Shown here: positions 43,470 through 51,773 of the stretch, piece by piece | How the letters are laid out: each line of letters starts with the position of its first letter | Numbering within the stretch: the first letter of the stretch is position 1 | DNA from: Pyrinomonas methylaliphatogenes | GTDB lineage: Bacteria; Acidobacteriota; Blastocatellia; Pyrinomonadales; Pyrinomonadaceae | NCBI RefSeq assembly: GCF_000820845.2 | Contig: NZ_CBXV010000005.1 | Span: forward strand, 124,001 to 188,000 | Reading direction: 5' to 3' | DNA: 64,000 bases | Program-made: the position numbers and the translations under genes | Notes under the pieces: generated by a model | What the model was told of the DNA's origin: nothing | The model's input: the letters and a program-made list of their open reading frames with translations, nothing else | Database searches by the model: none

Positions 43470-45401
43470 TCACAATTTCGACTTTTGTTCTTCGGCTTTG
43501 AGGGCGGCGATGTGCCGTTCGAGCCAGCGACGTTCATCTGGACCGATGCTTTCGCTGGATGCGAGTGTTGATAGCTCACTTATCGCTTCCTGTCGCCTTC
43601 CAAGTGCGAGCAAACTGATGGCAAGTTTGAAGCGGCTATCGTAATCTTGTGGAATTTGGTTGAGAACTATGCGGTAGTTCCTGATGGCTTCATCGTGATC
43701 GCCCATGACTGCCTGCGCGTCGGCAAGATTGCTTCGCGCCATCGTGGAACGTGGGTTTCTCTTCAGGACAAATTCGAATAGTTTCTTCGCCTCAGCGTAC
43801 TCTTTACGTGAAGCGTAATAGACGCCGAGATTGTTGTACGCCTCTAGAAGCGTGGGATCGAGTTCAATAGTGACTTGGGCCAGCTTGATAGCCTTTTCGG
43901 TATCGCCGAGATTGAAGAAGACCAAAGACAGGTTGTTGTAGATGGGCGCAGCCTCTCGACTCAATCCTGCCATCTTTGCGGCGCGTTCGAGGTTTTGGCG
44001 GGCGCCTTCAAAGTCCCGGCGATCTATTTGCGCGATGGCCACATTGTAAGGGAAGTTCCAGTTATAGGGGACCATTATTTCGGCCCGATGCCACAAAGAT
44101 TCTCCGTCTCGCCAGATTAGGTTCTGTGCCATCACGCTAGCGCCCCAAGAAAGAGCAATGGCGATCACCAGCAGAGCGCAAGAGTACTGAGGAACCCTCG
44201 CTTTCTGTAGCGACCTAATGATCAGCGCTAAGAGAAAGCAGAAGCCGATGGAAGGAAGATACAAGTATCTATCTTGAGCCAGATATGCTGGATGAAAGAT
44301 TTTTAGATTAAGGGCCGGAAGAAGCGGTATACCGAAGAAAACGAAGGCGACGATCGAATCACGACCAAGCTTCCTGTGCGTTAGCCATGTGAGAATAAAA
44401 CAGATGCCAATTATCAGCAGTGGGAGCGTGAAGTCAGCGGATCGGAAACCGGAGATGAGACGCACGGGATAGGCCGGACTGAGGTAGAAAGGAAAGACCA
44501 TATTCTTCAAGTAAGTGAAGATGACCGCCGGTAAGGTTCCGTAGATCTGCCATCTTGGAACTCTTGCCATCTCTATGTTGACCCAGTCAATAAGCCCCAA
44601 GACTTCGTATCTCGCGATCAAGTACGCGCCGCCGAGAACGAAATAAGGCAGAATTCTCTTTAGTGCAGCCAGGAGGAAGAGCCTCTTACCATCCTCAGTT
44701 TTCTCGCATTTGTGGTATTCCAAGGCTATGAGAATAGCCGGAATGGTAACGGCTGGCTCTTTAGCCAAAATGGCCAGCGAATAGAGCGCCAATGACAGAA
44801 AATACCAGACAAATCTCTTCTCATCTAAGTACCTGAGATAGGCGAGCGCCGACGAGACGTAGAAGACGGCAAGAAGCGGGTCAGTAACGCCGGAGATCCA
44901 CGAGACCGATTCGACGTGTGTAGGGTGAAGACCGAAAAGGAGCGCCGTCGAAGCTGCGACGAACAGATCTTTGGTGAGGCGACGGAAGAGGAAGAAGACA
45001 AGCGCCGTAGTCGCAAGATGTAAAAATAGACTTGCCAAGTGCCAACCTTGCGGCCAAAGGCCGAAGATGTGATATCCGAGGGTCAAATATATGGTGAATA
45101 GGGGACGGTAGTAGGGGATGAATTGATAGCCCGGCGTAATCTCGTTTCTGAAATCCCATACAGAAGTAGAGAAGGCGGTAAGTAGATTCTTCCATGATCT
45201 TATTTGTGGATTTTGAACAATCTGTTGTATGTCGTCATAAACGAACTCTCCTGATAAAGAGTTCGCATAAACCAAACACGTCGCCGCGAGAATGAAGAAA
45301 AGCAGCCACCTTTCGGTTTTGAAGGAGGCGAAAGGGTCGCGCGGGGCCTTGGATGAGGCGTGCGGAGATAACTCTGTAAGTTCTATTGAGTTGTCGGCCA
45401 T
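43470..45401 (-). CDS. TMTC-like membrane protein with C-terminal TPRs
   Basis: This 643-residue protein has an N-terminal GT-C-type membrane part (about residues 30-430). The first loop motif is GEFVYDDIQQIVQNPQI with the Asp-Asp expected for a dolichol/polyprenyl-linked transferase, then YYRPLFTIYLTLGYHIFGLWPQGWHL and LFGLHPTHVESVSWISGVTDPL. Five or so TPRs follow (about 450-620), for example PTLLEAYNNLGVYYASRKEYAEAKKLFEFVLKRNP. TMTC proteins are O-mannosyltransferases in animals; the bacterial role is open. Base composition is visibly less GC-rich than the neighbours. It lies just downstream of a pilin gene and its terminator. Confidence 0.82.
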   Translation of the reverse strand: MADNSIELTELSPHASSKAPRDPFASFKTERWLLFFILAATCLVYANSLSGEFVYDDIQQIVQNPQIRSWKNLLTAFSTSVWDFRNEITPGYQFIPYYRPLFTIYLTLGYHIFGLWPQGWHLASLFLHLATTALVFFLFRRLTKDLFVAASTALLFGLHPTHVESVSWISGVTDPLLAVFYVSSALAYLRYLDEKRFVWYFLSLALYSLAILAKEPAVTIPAILIALEYHKCEKTEDGKRLFLLAALKRILPYFVLGGAYLIARYEVLGLIDWVNIEMARVPRWQIYGTLPAVIFTYLKNMVFPFYLSPAYPVRLISGFRSADFTLPLLIIGICFILTWLTHRKLGRDSIVAFVFFGIPLLPALNLKIFHPAYLAQDRYLYLPSIGFCFLLALIIRSLQKARVPQYSCALLVIAIALSWGASVMAQNLIWRDGESLWHRAEIMVPYNWNFPYNVAIAQIDRRDFEGARQNLERAAKMAGLSREAAPIYNNLSLVFFNLGDTEKAIKLAQVTIELDPTLLEAYNNLGVYYASRKEYAEAKKLFEFVLKRNPRSTMARSNLADAQAVMGDHDEAIRNYRIVLNQIPQDYDSRFKLAISLLALGRRQEAISELSTLASSESIGPDERRWLERHIAALKAEEQKSKL

Positions 45402-45434
45402 GCTTCCACCTCCTTAAATCGAAAGCTGGTAATG

Positions 45435-45468
45435 AAAAGGGGCGGACTGTCGAAGAGAGGCCCGCCCC
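45435..45468 (-). terminator. Terminator of the first pilin gene
   Basis: On the minus strand GGGGCGG (45462-45468) pairs with CCGCCCC (45439-45445) around a 16-nt loop, followed by TTTT. It lies 27 bp after the pilin stop and before the TMTC-like gene. Confidence 0.75.
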
Positions 45469-45494
45469 AATGAACCTTATGGTTGTATCTCGCA

Positions 45495-45980
45495 TTACTG
45501 GATCGGCGTACCGTCGCTGCCAGATGTTGTGCGCGTCGGCGCCGTGCCGCCGGACAAGAAGTAGATCACGCCCTGCTCGTTGGTGTAGAAGCTGCGTGTT
45601 CCGGTGGCCGTCAACCCAGTAGGATTCTGCGGAACTGCGGTCGCGTCGAATTGAGCGGGTGAGGAGGCTGTCGAGGCGGTCGCGGAAACGTTGAAGACAT
45701 AACCGCTCTTGGCGGCGTTGTTTTGGCCGAGAACGGAATCGACCAAGCCTGCAGCGGCCAGACCGGGTAGAGTCGCGTATTGGCCGGCACCGGCTGTTGA
45801 TTGATAGGTTGCTTCGGCGCTGACGATGGTGCGAAGGGTTGAGATCGCCGACGCTTCGTTAGCGGCGCGGCGGGAAGCGAGAAGGTTGGGGATGGCGATG
45901 GCGGCGATGATGCCGATGATCGCGACGACGATGAGAAGTTCGATCAGCGAGAAACCTTGTTGTCCGTTTCGGTGTTGCAT
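45495..45980 (-). CDS. Type IV pilin (PilA-like)
   Basis: This 161-residue prepilin has a short charged leader ending in Gly and the processing site QQG-FSLIELLIVVAIIGIIAAIAIPNLL with Glu at +5. PilD cleavage and N-methylation of Phe are expected. The body carries a Ser/Thr/Ala-rich globular domain and a C-terminal region FYTNEQGVIYF. It is preceded by a candidate sigma-54 promoter. Its role as the major pilin is likely but not proven. Confidence 0.93.
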   Translation of the reverse strand: MQHRNGQQGFSLIELLIVVAIIGIIAAIAIPNLLASRRAANEASAISTLRTIVSAEATYQSTAGAGQYATLPGLAAAGLVDSVLGQNNAAKSGYVFNVSATASTASSPAQFDATAVPQNPTGLTATGTRSFYTNEQGVIYFLSGGTAPTRTTSGSDGTPIQ

Positions 45981-46086
45981 CTTTCGAGAAGCTCCTTAGA
46001 TCTTGGGGTTTGGGAATCTCTCGCGCCATCGGCGTCGTCTCAGGCCACGCGCCTCGGTGCGCGATTTCTGTTGTCACTAGCATTTA

Positions 46087-46102
46087 AACAAGACTCATGC
46101 CA
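46087..46102 (-). promoter_or_regulatory. Candidate sigma-54 promoter of the first pilin gene
   Basis: Minus strand TGGCATG-AGTC-TTGTT. The -24 element is close to consensus; the -12 element has GT instead of GC, which weakens the call. Distance to the ATG at 45980 is about 95 nt. Confidence 0.5.
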
Positions 46103-46286
46103 GACGGGATCGTCATCGATATGAGATCGCACCATGCGCGCTCGAAGCGGTTTAAGTCGCTACTCTTGCTATTCTTCACGCGATCCTCGGATGCGGCCCG
46201 AAAGACCGCTCAAGTTGGCGCGAAGGGCCTTGGATTACACTTTTCGTCAGCGAGGAGGTGACGTTTTTTGTTACTCTGGGAGGGGG

Positions 46287-46625
46287 CATTCTGAGCTCTT
46301 TATGAGAGCCAAGCTCGATCGTGAGGCGGACGTAGCCGATGTGAGGTCATTCTGAACTCTTTATGAGAGCCAAGCTTTAGGGATACTCTGAGATTCAGTT
46401 CACTCTGAATAACGAGAGCTAAGCGGAAAGACCGCCTCAGGAGTTGCGCTCGCGATCTAGTTCATTCTGAGCTCTTTATGAGAGCTGAACTGCGCACCCA
46501 CCATCCAACCCGCGCGTCGCTGCCGTGTTCATGCTGAAGGCGTGTCGCTCCGCAGATCCCTCTCGCCAAAGTCGCCCGCGCGTCGCTGCCGTGTTCATGC
46601 TGAACTCTTTATGAGAGCTAGGGTT
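46287..46625. repeat. Six-unit quasi-periodic array (CATTCTGAACTCTTTATGAGAGC)
   Basis: Units start at 46287, 46348, 46401 (degenerate), 46463, 46530 (partial) and 46596, so the spacings are 61, 53, 62, 67 and 66 bp. The full unit is about 27 bp and contains a small inverted pair, GCTCT/AGAGC. In addition, a 30-bp sequence beginning CCCGCGCGTCGCTGCC is duplicated at 46509 and 46575 (66 bp apart) and runs into the last two units. Confidence 0.75.
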
Positions 46626-46642
46626 GCGGCAAGATCGGCAAT

Positions 46643-46750
46643 CTATCATTTTGAAAAATTCCCGACGATCATTTCCGCGAAAGCGATCATCCGATCCGTA
46701 AAAGGGGCCCCGAGCTATCATTTTGAAAGATTACCGACGATCATTTCCGC
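46643..46750. repeat. 36-bp direct repeat pair, 72-bp period
   Basis: Copies at 46643-46678 and 46715-46750 match at 34 of 36 positions, with an unrelated 36-bp spacer between them. Confidence 0.85.
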
Positions 46751-46841
46751 CCTTGAACCGCGAGTCTGATCCTTCGCCCCGATGCTTTTGCGGGTCGCGC
46801 TCCTTCGGGCAAGGCCGTTTGTGAAGCAAGAGATCTACGTC

Positions 46842-46928
46842 TCGTTTTCGTCGTGTTGTGAGAAGCTGAGGGTGAGAGAGGGTCTCTTCTATCGGATCGA
46901 GAGGTCGTTTTCGTCGCGTTATGAGTAA
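46842..46928. repeat. 21-24-bp direct repeat pair, 63-bp period
   Basis: TCGTTTTCGTCGTGTTGTGAG at 46842 recurs at 46905 with two mismatches. The sequence between the copies is unrelated. Confidence 0.65.
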
Positions 46929-46929
46929 C

Positions 46930-46955
46930 AAAAAGGGTGGCTTTCTGGGCCACCC
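46930..46955 (-). terminator. Terminator of the second pilin gene
   Basis: Minus strand: GGGTGGC (46949-46955) pairs with GCCACCC (46935-46941) and is followed by TTTTT. A strong rho-independent terminator about 41 bp after the pilin stop. Confidence 0.85.
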
Positions 46956-46996
46956 ACAAAGAGAAGGGGAAAGGAGGAGAGAAAGGCAGTCAGGCT

Positions 46997-47437
46997 TCAG
47001 ATCGGAGGGCTGCTGGAAGTTGCGGGCGTACCGACGGCGTATCGAATCACGCCCGAGGCATCGATGAAGTAATGATGCCAGATGGTAGGCGTTTGAGAGG
47101 GCGTCGCGGTGGCTTCGTAGTTCACGGATGGGTTGGTCGAATCGACCGTGACGCTGAAAGCGTAGTGGCTTTTGAAGCCGCTGCGCAGGCTCGGATCGCT
47201 GATATAACCTTCATTGCCGAGTGCGGTTAGGTCTCCATAAACGCCGTGCAGCGCGTGGTAGGCGGTTTGACTGGAGTGGATGAGGCGCAGTGAGCTAATC
47301 GCTGAGGAAGCGCTTGCCGATTGGCGTGCGTGTAGATAGTGTGGGATGGCGATGGCTGCAAGAATGCCGATGACCGCGACGACGATAAGGAGTTCAACGA
47401 GCGAGAAACCGCGTTGCTGAGAAGGACATGGGGGCAT
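46997..47437 (-). CDS. Type IV pilin or pseudopilin
   Basis: This 146-residue prepilin has the processing site QQRG-FSLVELLIVVAVIGILAAIAIPHYL, with Glu at +5, and a globular domain with Tyr-rich segments (YGDLTALGNEGYISDPSLRSGF). It differs from the first pilin after the N-terminal helix. It is transcribed from a consensus sigma-54 promoter located between it and the PilR-like gene. The start ATG 47437 follows AGGAGAAG by about 8 nt. Confidence 0.92.
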   Translation of the reverse strand: MPPCPSQQRGFSLVELLIVVAVIGILAAIAIPHYLHARQSASASSAISSLRLIHSSQTAYHALHGVYGDLTALGNEGYISDPSLRSGFKSHYAFSVTVDSTNPSVNYEATATPSQTPTIWHHYFIDASGVIRYAVGTPATSSSPPI

Positions 47438-47493
47438 ATTAAGAACTTCTCCTTTCAGTCACCGTCCAGCACGCGGCGACCGAGCAAAAAACG

Positions 47494-47509
47494 AGCAATA
47501 TGCGTGCCA
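47494..47509 (-). promoter_or_regulatory. Consensus sigma-54 promoter of the second pilin gene
   Basis: Minus strand TGGCACG-CATA-TTGCT matches the -24/-12 consensus at every defined position with correct spacing. Transcription would start near 47483, about 45 nt before the pilin ATG. Confidence 0.88.
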
Positions 47510-47538
47510 CAAGGGGAAGCTCCGAAGCGCTCGTTCGG

Positions 47539-48948
47539 TCATTCGGCTCCGCGCGCCGCTTCGGAGCGGAGCTGTGCCGAAAGGGCGCGGATCTCATGTT
47601 TGTCTATCAGATGGCGCAGTGAGCGGACCGGGATGTGCAATAGCTCGGCGGCGCGAGTCTGATTGCCGCCTGTGCGGCGCAGGGCTTCGATGACGTAGGC
47701 CCGTTCGAGAGCGTTCAAGTGATCGAAGAGGCTAATGCCCTCTTCGGGGAAGGTGAAATCGGTTTGCGGCGTGCGCGCGACTTCGTTGCGCACGGGATCG
47801 GGCAAGCGCTCAGGCTGGATCTCCTCGGTCGGTTCGAGCGCGACGGCGCGCTCGATCGTGTGCTCCAATTCACGCACGTTGCCAGGCCACGAATAGCTTT
47901 CGAGCAGCGCGAGCGCGCGTGTGCTGATTTTCAAGCGCTTTCCCGTCTGAGCGCAGAATTTTTCGAGGAAATGCTCGACCAGTAACGGGATGTCTTCACG
48001 CCGTTCGCGCAGCGGCGGGATCTCTATCGGGATCACCGAGATGCGATAGTAAAGGTCTTCCCGGAAGGCGCCCTGTTTGACCATTTTAGCGAGATCCCGA
48101 TTGGTCGCCGCAATTACGCGCGCCTCTGTTGCGATCTCTTCGGGCGAGCCTAAGGGGCGGACTTTACGTTCCTGTAGCACGCGCAGCAATTTCACCTGCA
48201 TGGCGGGCGACATCTCGCCGACCTCATCGAGGAAGATGGTCCCGTGACCGGCGGCTTCGAACAATCCCTTGCGGTTTTGGGTTGCGCCGGTGAAAGCCCC
48301 TTTGCGGTAGCCGAAGAGCTCGGATTCGAGGAGCGTTTCGGTCAGCGCGCCGCAATTGACCGAGACGAAAGGCTTATCGGCCCGCGGACTCAAGTTGTGT
48401 ATGGCGCGCGCGACCAGTTCTTTGCCTGTGCCGGATTCACCCGTAATCAGGACGGTCGAATTTAATGGCGCGACTTGTTCGATCATCTGATAGACAGCCT
48501 GCATGCGCCTCGAGCGCCCGATGATCTGATCCAGACGCCCGCGTTCGGCTTGTGCCCGGCGAAAGGCGCGATTCTCCTCGACCAGTTGCAGCTTATCGAA
48601 AGCGCGCCGGACAATCTCTTTAAGCTCATCGACATCGAAAGGTTTTTGAACGAAGTCGTCGGCACCGAGTTTGAAGGCTTCGCGGGCCGTTTCGATCGTG
48701 GCGAAGGCCGTCATCATGATGACGGGCGTATCGGGGGCGATGGCGCGGGCTTCGCGCAAAAGTTCGATCCCCGACATATCGGGCATCTTGACATCGGAGA
48801 TGATGACATCGACCGCGGAGAGGCGCAAGATCTCCAGCGCTTCGCGCCCCGTGCGGGCGGTGCGTACCTCATAACCTTCGCGCCCGAAGACTAGACTTAG
48901 CAGTTGGCGCATGCTCTGTTCGTCGTCAACGACGAGAAGTTTCGCCAT
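47539..48948 (-). CDS. pilR: Sigma-54-dependent response regulator (PilR/NtrC family)
   Basis: This 469-residue regulator has three domains. A receiver domain (about 1-120) has DD near the N-terminus, phospho-acceptor Asp in DVIISDVKMPDMSG and the KPFD switch lysine. An AAA+ domain (about 140-380) has ITGESGTGKELVARAIH, the sigma-54 contact loop GAFTGA, and Walker B TIFLDEVGEM. A Fis-type helix-turn-helix, NQTRAAELLHIPVRSLRHLI, is at the C-terminus. It lies directly upstream of a pilin gene with a consensus sigma-54 promoter. The symbol is by context; no PilS-type kinase is adjacent. Confidence 0.9.
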   Translation of the reverse strand: MAKLLVVDDEQSMRQLLSLVFGREGYEVRTARTGREALEILRLSAVDVIISDVKMPDMSGIELLREARAIAPDTPVIMMTAFATIETAREAFKLGADDFVQKPFDVDELKEIVRRAFDKLQLVEENRAFRRAQAERGRLDQIIGRSRRMQAVYQMIEQVAPLNSTVLITGESGTGKELVARAIHNLSPRADKPFVSVNCGALTETLLESELFGYRKGAFTGATQNRKGLFEAAGHGTIFLDEVGEMSPAMQVKLLRVLQERKVRPLGSPEEIATEARVIAATNRDLAKMVKQGAFREDLYYRISVIPIEIPPLRERREDIPLLVEHFLEKFCAQTGKRLKISTRALALLESYSWPGNVRELEHTIERAVALEPTEEIQPERLPDPVRNEVARTPQTDFTFPEEGISLFDHLNALERAYVIEALRRTGGNQTRAAELLHIPVRSLRHLIDKHEIRALSAQLRSEAARGAE

Positions 48949-49233
48949 CGCAGCAGAACCTTAAAAACCAGAGATGAGAAAAATTACGGCCCTTGATTTT
49001 ATCTCGAATCTTCGAAAATTGAAGGGCAAATTTGATCGGGTGGCTTGGCACGCGGCGCACACCGAATCTTTCGCGCCGTGAGGGGCGAAAGTGACCGGAT
49101 GAGCCTCGTGTCGGCTTGACTCATCCGCGTGGCTGTAGTAGAACCGCACTACATCAGCCCGCCTGAAGATGCTTGCTTGCGCGCCTCGCGAGGAAACCTA
49201 CCTCGACATAGCCCTCGAAAGGAGACCTGAAAA
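48949..49233. other. Divergent intergenic region, regulator and methyltransferase
   Basis: A 285-bp gap between the PilR-like gene (minus) and the methyltransferase gene (plus). It contains a candidate plus promoter at 49116-49144 and the GAAAGGAGA Shine-Dalgarno before 49234. A TGGCACG at 49054 lacks a matching -12 box. Nothing else was recognised. Confidence 0.45.
49116..49144 (+). promoter_or_regulatory. Candidate sigma-70 promoter of the methyltransferase gene
   Basis: TTGACT (49116-49121), 17 bp, TAGAAC (49139-49144). Start of transcription near 49151, about 80 nt before the ATG. Confidence 0.45.
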
Positions 49234-50304
49234 ATGCAACCTCAAACGCGCAGGGTCGATGAGACCAAGCTGCAGGATTTCGTCGGCAAGATGCTCGGTG
49301 ATCTGGCCATTGCGCTAAGCTCTTCGCTCGGTTACATCGGACAACGATTGGGCCTTTATAAAGCTTTAGCTGAAAGTGGGCCGATGACGCCGCAGGAGCT
49401 TGCATCGCATACCGGAACGACGCAACGTTACATCCGCGAGTGGCTGATAAATCAAGCCGCTTGTGGTTATGTCGAATACGATGCGCAGACGGGCCGCTAC
49501 TCCCTCTCACCGGAGCAAGCGACGGTGCTGTTGGATGAAGACAGTCCGTTCTATCTGGGCGGAGCTTTTCATCTCCTCAAAGCCCTATCGCAAGCTCAAG
49601 CGCGCATCACGCAATGTTTCCGCGATGGTGGCGGCATGACTTGGGGGGAACACGATGCTGACCTGTTCGTCGGGACGGAGCGACTTTTTCGTCCGGGATA
49701 CATGGCGCACATCGTGAACGATTGGATCCCAGCTCTGACCGGAGTCAAAGAGAAGCTCGAAAAGGGGAGCACGGTTGCCGACATCGGCTGCGGCCATGGC
49801 GTTTCAACGATCATCATGGCACAGTCCTTTCCGCGATCGCGGTTCTACGGTTTCGACAATCATGCGCCTTCGATCGAACGCGCGCGCGCGGTGGCGAAAG
49901 AGGCTGGCGTTAGTGATCGCGTCAAGTTCGAAGTGGCCGATTCGACTGAGTTCCCGGGGAGTGGCTACGAACTCATCGCCTATTTCGATTGCTTCCATGA
50001 TATGGCCGATCCTGTGGGTTCAGCGCGGCGCGCCTGCGATGCTCTGGCCAAAGATGGGAGCGTGATGATCGTCGAGCCGATGGCCGGCGAACGCGTGGAA
50101 GAGAATTTCAATCCGGTCGGGCAGCTCTTCTCCGCCGCGTCCACGCTCTGTTGCACGCCGAATGCGCTGGCCGCTGGTGGACCAGCTTTGGGCGCCGTGG
50201 CGACGGAAGCGGAATTGCGAGAGGCCGTCGTGGCGGGTGGATTCAGCAGATTCCGCCGCGCGGCTGAAACGCCGTTCAATCGCATCTTCGAAGCGCGCCA
50301 TTGA
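49234..50304 (+). CDS. Class I SAM-dependent methyltransferase with winged-helix domain
   Basis: This 356-residue protein has an N-terminal winged-helix segment (about 15-90), with GLYKALAESGPMTPQELASHTGTTQRYIREWL, resembling the dimerisation domain of Rv2258c-like and O-methyltransferase families. A Rossmann methyltransferase domain (about 165-310) has motif I VADIGCGHGVSTIIMAQSFP, SRFYGFDNHAPSIERA and motif IV YFDCFHDMADP. The substrate is unknown. ATG 49234 has AAAGGAGA about 8 nt upstream. Confidence 0.87.
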   Translation: MQPQTRRVDETKLQDFVGKMLGDLAIALSSSLGYIGQRLGLYKALAESGPMTPQELASHTGTTQRYIREWLINQAACGYVEYDAQTGRYSLSPEQATVLLDEDSPFYLGGAFHLLKALSQAQARITQCFRDGGGMTWGEHDADLFVGTERLFRPGYMAHIVNDWIPALTGVKEKLEKGSTVADIGCGHGVSTIIMAQSFPRSRFYGFDNHAPSIERARAVAKEAGVSDRVKFEVADSTEFPGSGYELIAYFDCFHDMADPVGSARRACDALAKDGSVMIVEPMAGERVEENFNPVGQLFSAASTLCCTPNALAAGGPALGAVATEAELREAVVAGGFSRFRRAAETPFNRIFEARH

Positions 50305-50458
50305 AATCCTCAGTGGGGGCGCGTTTTGCCCGAGAAGCGCGGGCGGAGGTTTCGAGACCCTCTATCTGGCACAGAAGATCTCGAAACTTCCGTGCGTTCA
50401 AACGGCTCTCGTCTTGCGGCGCTCGTCTTCGAAGAAGCGGACCGTAGATGCTCCTTTT

Positions 50459-51373
50459 TCAGCGCGTGTAGCCGGGCGGATAGCGCATCTCGATGCCATT
50501 GGCGCGCAGTTCGATGCGGTGGGACCCTTTTTCGGGATGCGTCGAAAGATATGTGATGGCGAGCTGACGCCTGAACGCGGCGTTGATCTCGCGCAAGAAA
50601 GGTTCAATGCTCACCGGCGCGCCGGTCCCTTGGAAGAAAGCTTGGCCGCCCGTCTCTTGCGCGATGCGGTTGAGCGACCCTTGCCCGTAGTTGATCAAGC
50701 GTAGTCCGCCGAGCCCTGCGCCGCCGAACGTCGGAGCGTAGATGGCGTAGATGGCGACGGCGCGCCTCTGCGCTTCGCGGATCGCGCGTTCGAGATCTAT
50801 GCTTTGAGTTGGGGACGCTGCGTCGAGTCCGCGCGATAGATCGAGCCCATCGGAGATCATGATGACGGCGCGTCGCCCGGTCGGCAGCCCATCGAAGCGG
50901 CGCAACGCTTCGATGACTTGCACATAAGGGTTGAACGGAGCGGCGCTCGCCGTCCCGATCGGGACGCGCAACGCTTGGGCAGCTCGTTCTGCGTCCATCG
51001 TGAAGCGCTGCCTGACTTGCAGCGTTCCGGCGGTCAGGTACCCTATCATCACGCGCGATCCTTCGGGAAGGTCTTTGATGAAACGCGCGAGCGATTGGAG
51101 TTCAGCGCTGATCGAGGAGGCGACATCGTCTTGCACGAGGATCGCCAGTTGCATCGGTGAACGGATCGGTCCCCGTATCGATAGGATCTGTTGCATCTCG
51201 CCATCCTCGAACACGGCCAGCGATGGCAATGCTTCGGTCGGAGTTTTGACCGTCACAGGGATCGTCACGGACCTCACCTGCCCGTCAACGTTGCGACTTT
51301 GAGTCTTATGATCTGCTGCCCCGCCCAGAACCAGAGCGAAGGCGCACCAGAGCTTCACACCCCATCTTCGCAT
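50459..51373 (-). CDS. VWFA-related domain protein with degenerate MIDAS (paralogue 2)
   Basis: This 304-residue exported protein has a signal MRRWGVKLWCAFALVLGGAA. The von Willebrand A-like fold is recognised from the order of motifs: VTIPVTVKTPTEALPSLAVFEDGEMQQI, ILVQDDVASSISAEL at the MIDAS position, MISDGLDLSRGLD, and RQLAITYLSTHPEKGSHRIELR. The canonical DxSxS is not intact (D-V-A-S-S), so metal binding may be lost. ATG 51373 is supported by AAGGAGAG 8 nt upstream; the frame open to 51508 lacks homology. Confidence 0.78.
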   Translation of the reverse strand: MRRWGVKLWCAFALVLGGAADHKTQSRNVDGQVRSVTIPVTVKTPTEALPSLAVFEDGEMQQILSIRGPIRSPMQLAILVQDDVASSISAELQSLARFIKDLPEGSRVMIGYLTAGTLQVRQRFTMDAERAAQALRVPIGTASAAPFNPYVQVIEALRRFDGLPTGRRAVIMISDGLDLSRGLDAASPTQSIDLERAIREAQRRAVAIYAIYAPTFGGAGLGGLRLINYGQGSLNRIAQETGGQAFFQGTGAPVSIEPFLREINAAFRRQLAITYLSTHPEKGSHRIELRANGIEMRYPPGYTR

Positions 51374-51773
51374 CGATAAGCTCTCCTTGGGCCATCGCCC
51401 TAAGCCGAAGGCCGCCGGCGACCGAGAGAATCGAACACCTGACGATTCCAACGTCTGAAATCCGGTTATATAGCGATCGATCGCTGGCGCGCAATCCCTT
51501 TCGTTCATTTTGCCTGCCTCGGACCGTCAAATTGACCTCCTTCGATCAGATCGGACCTCTTCTGGTTTCAAACGGCGCTTGGCATGCTGTGCCGAGATCG
51601 GCTTCGAGCGAAGGCAAACTCGGCTGACGGGCGATGGGAAGGTTGTGCGGTACGCCGTTTGCTCTCTAAAATCACAGCAACGCCATTGCGCCCAGCGCTT
51701 TGTGCCGCGAAAGCTATGTCGAATCCAGAACCGGCGCTTGGCGACTCGAGCTTCCCATAAGGAGTTTAAAGTT
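51374..51773. other. Divergent intergenic region between VWFA protein and subtilase
   Basis: A 400-bp gap read out in both directions. It holds a 14-bp perfect palindrome AGCGATCGATCGCT (51472-51485) next to TTATATAG, which could be an operator near a -10 box, and AAGGAG before the subtilase ATG. No RNA gene was recognised. Confidence 0.4.

Larger units (their letters stand above)
46103..46929. other. Repeat-rich intergenic region between the two pilin genes
   Basis: About 830 bp without a convincing gene, largely made of quasi-periodic direct repeats listed separately. Short frames in all six directions lack family features. The plus end abuts the terminator of the second pilin gene and the minus end abuts the sigma-54 promoter of the first. 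Confidence 0.6.

Noticed and set aside
46287-46750. CRISPR array
   Set aside because: Repeat-spacer geometry is close to CRISPR, but repeats are degenerate, change family along the region, and no cas gene or leader is present.
49054-49070. Sigma-54 promoter for the methyltransferase gene
   Set aside because: TGGCACG is present but the -12 position reads GCACA, and a sigma-70 candidate lies closer to the gene.
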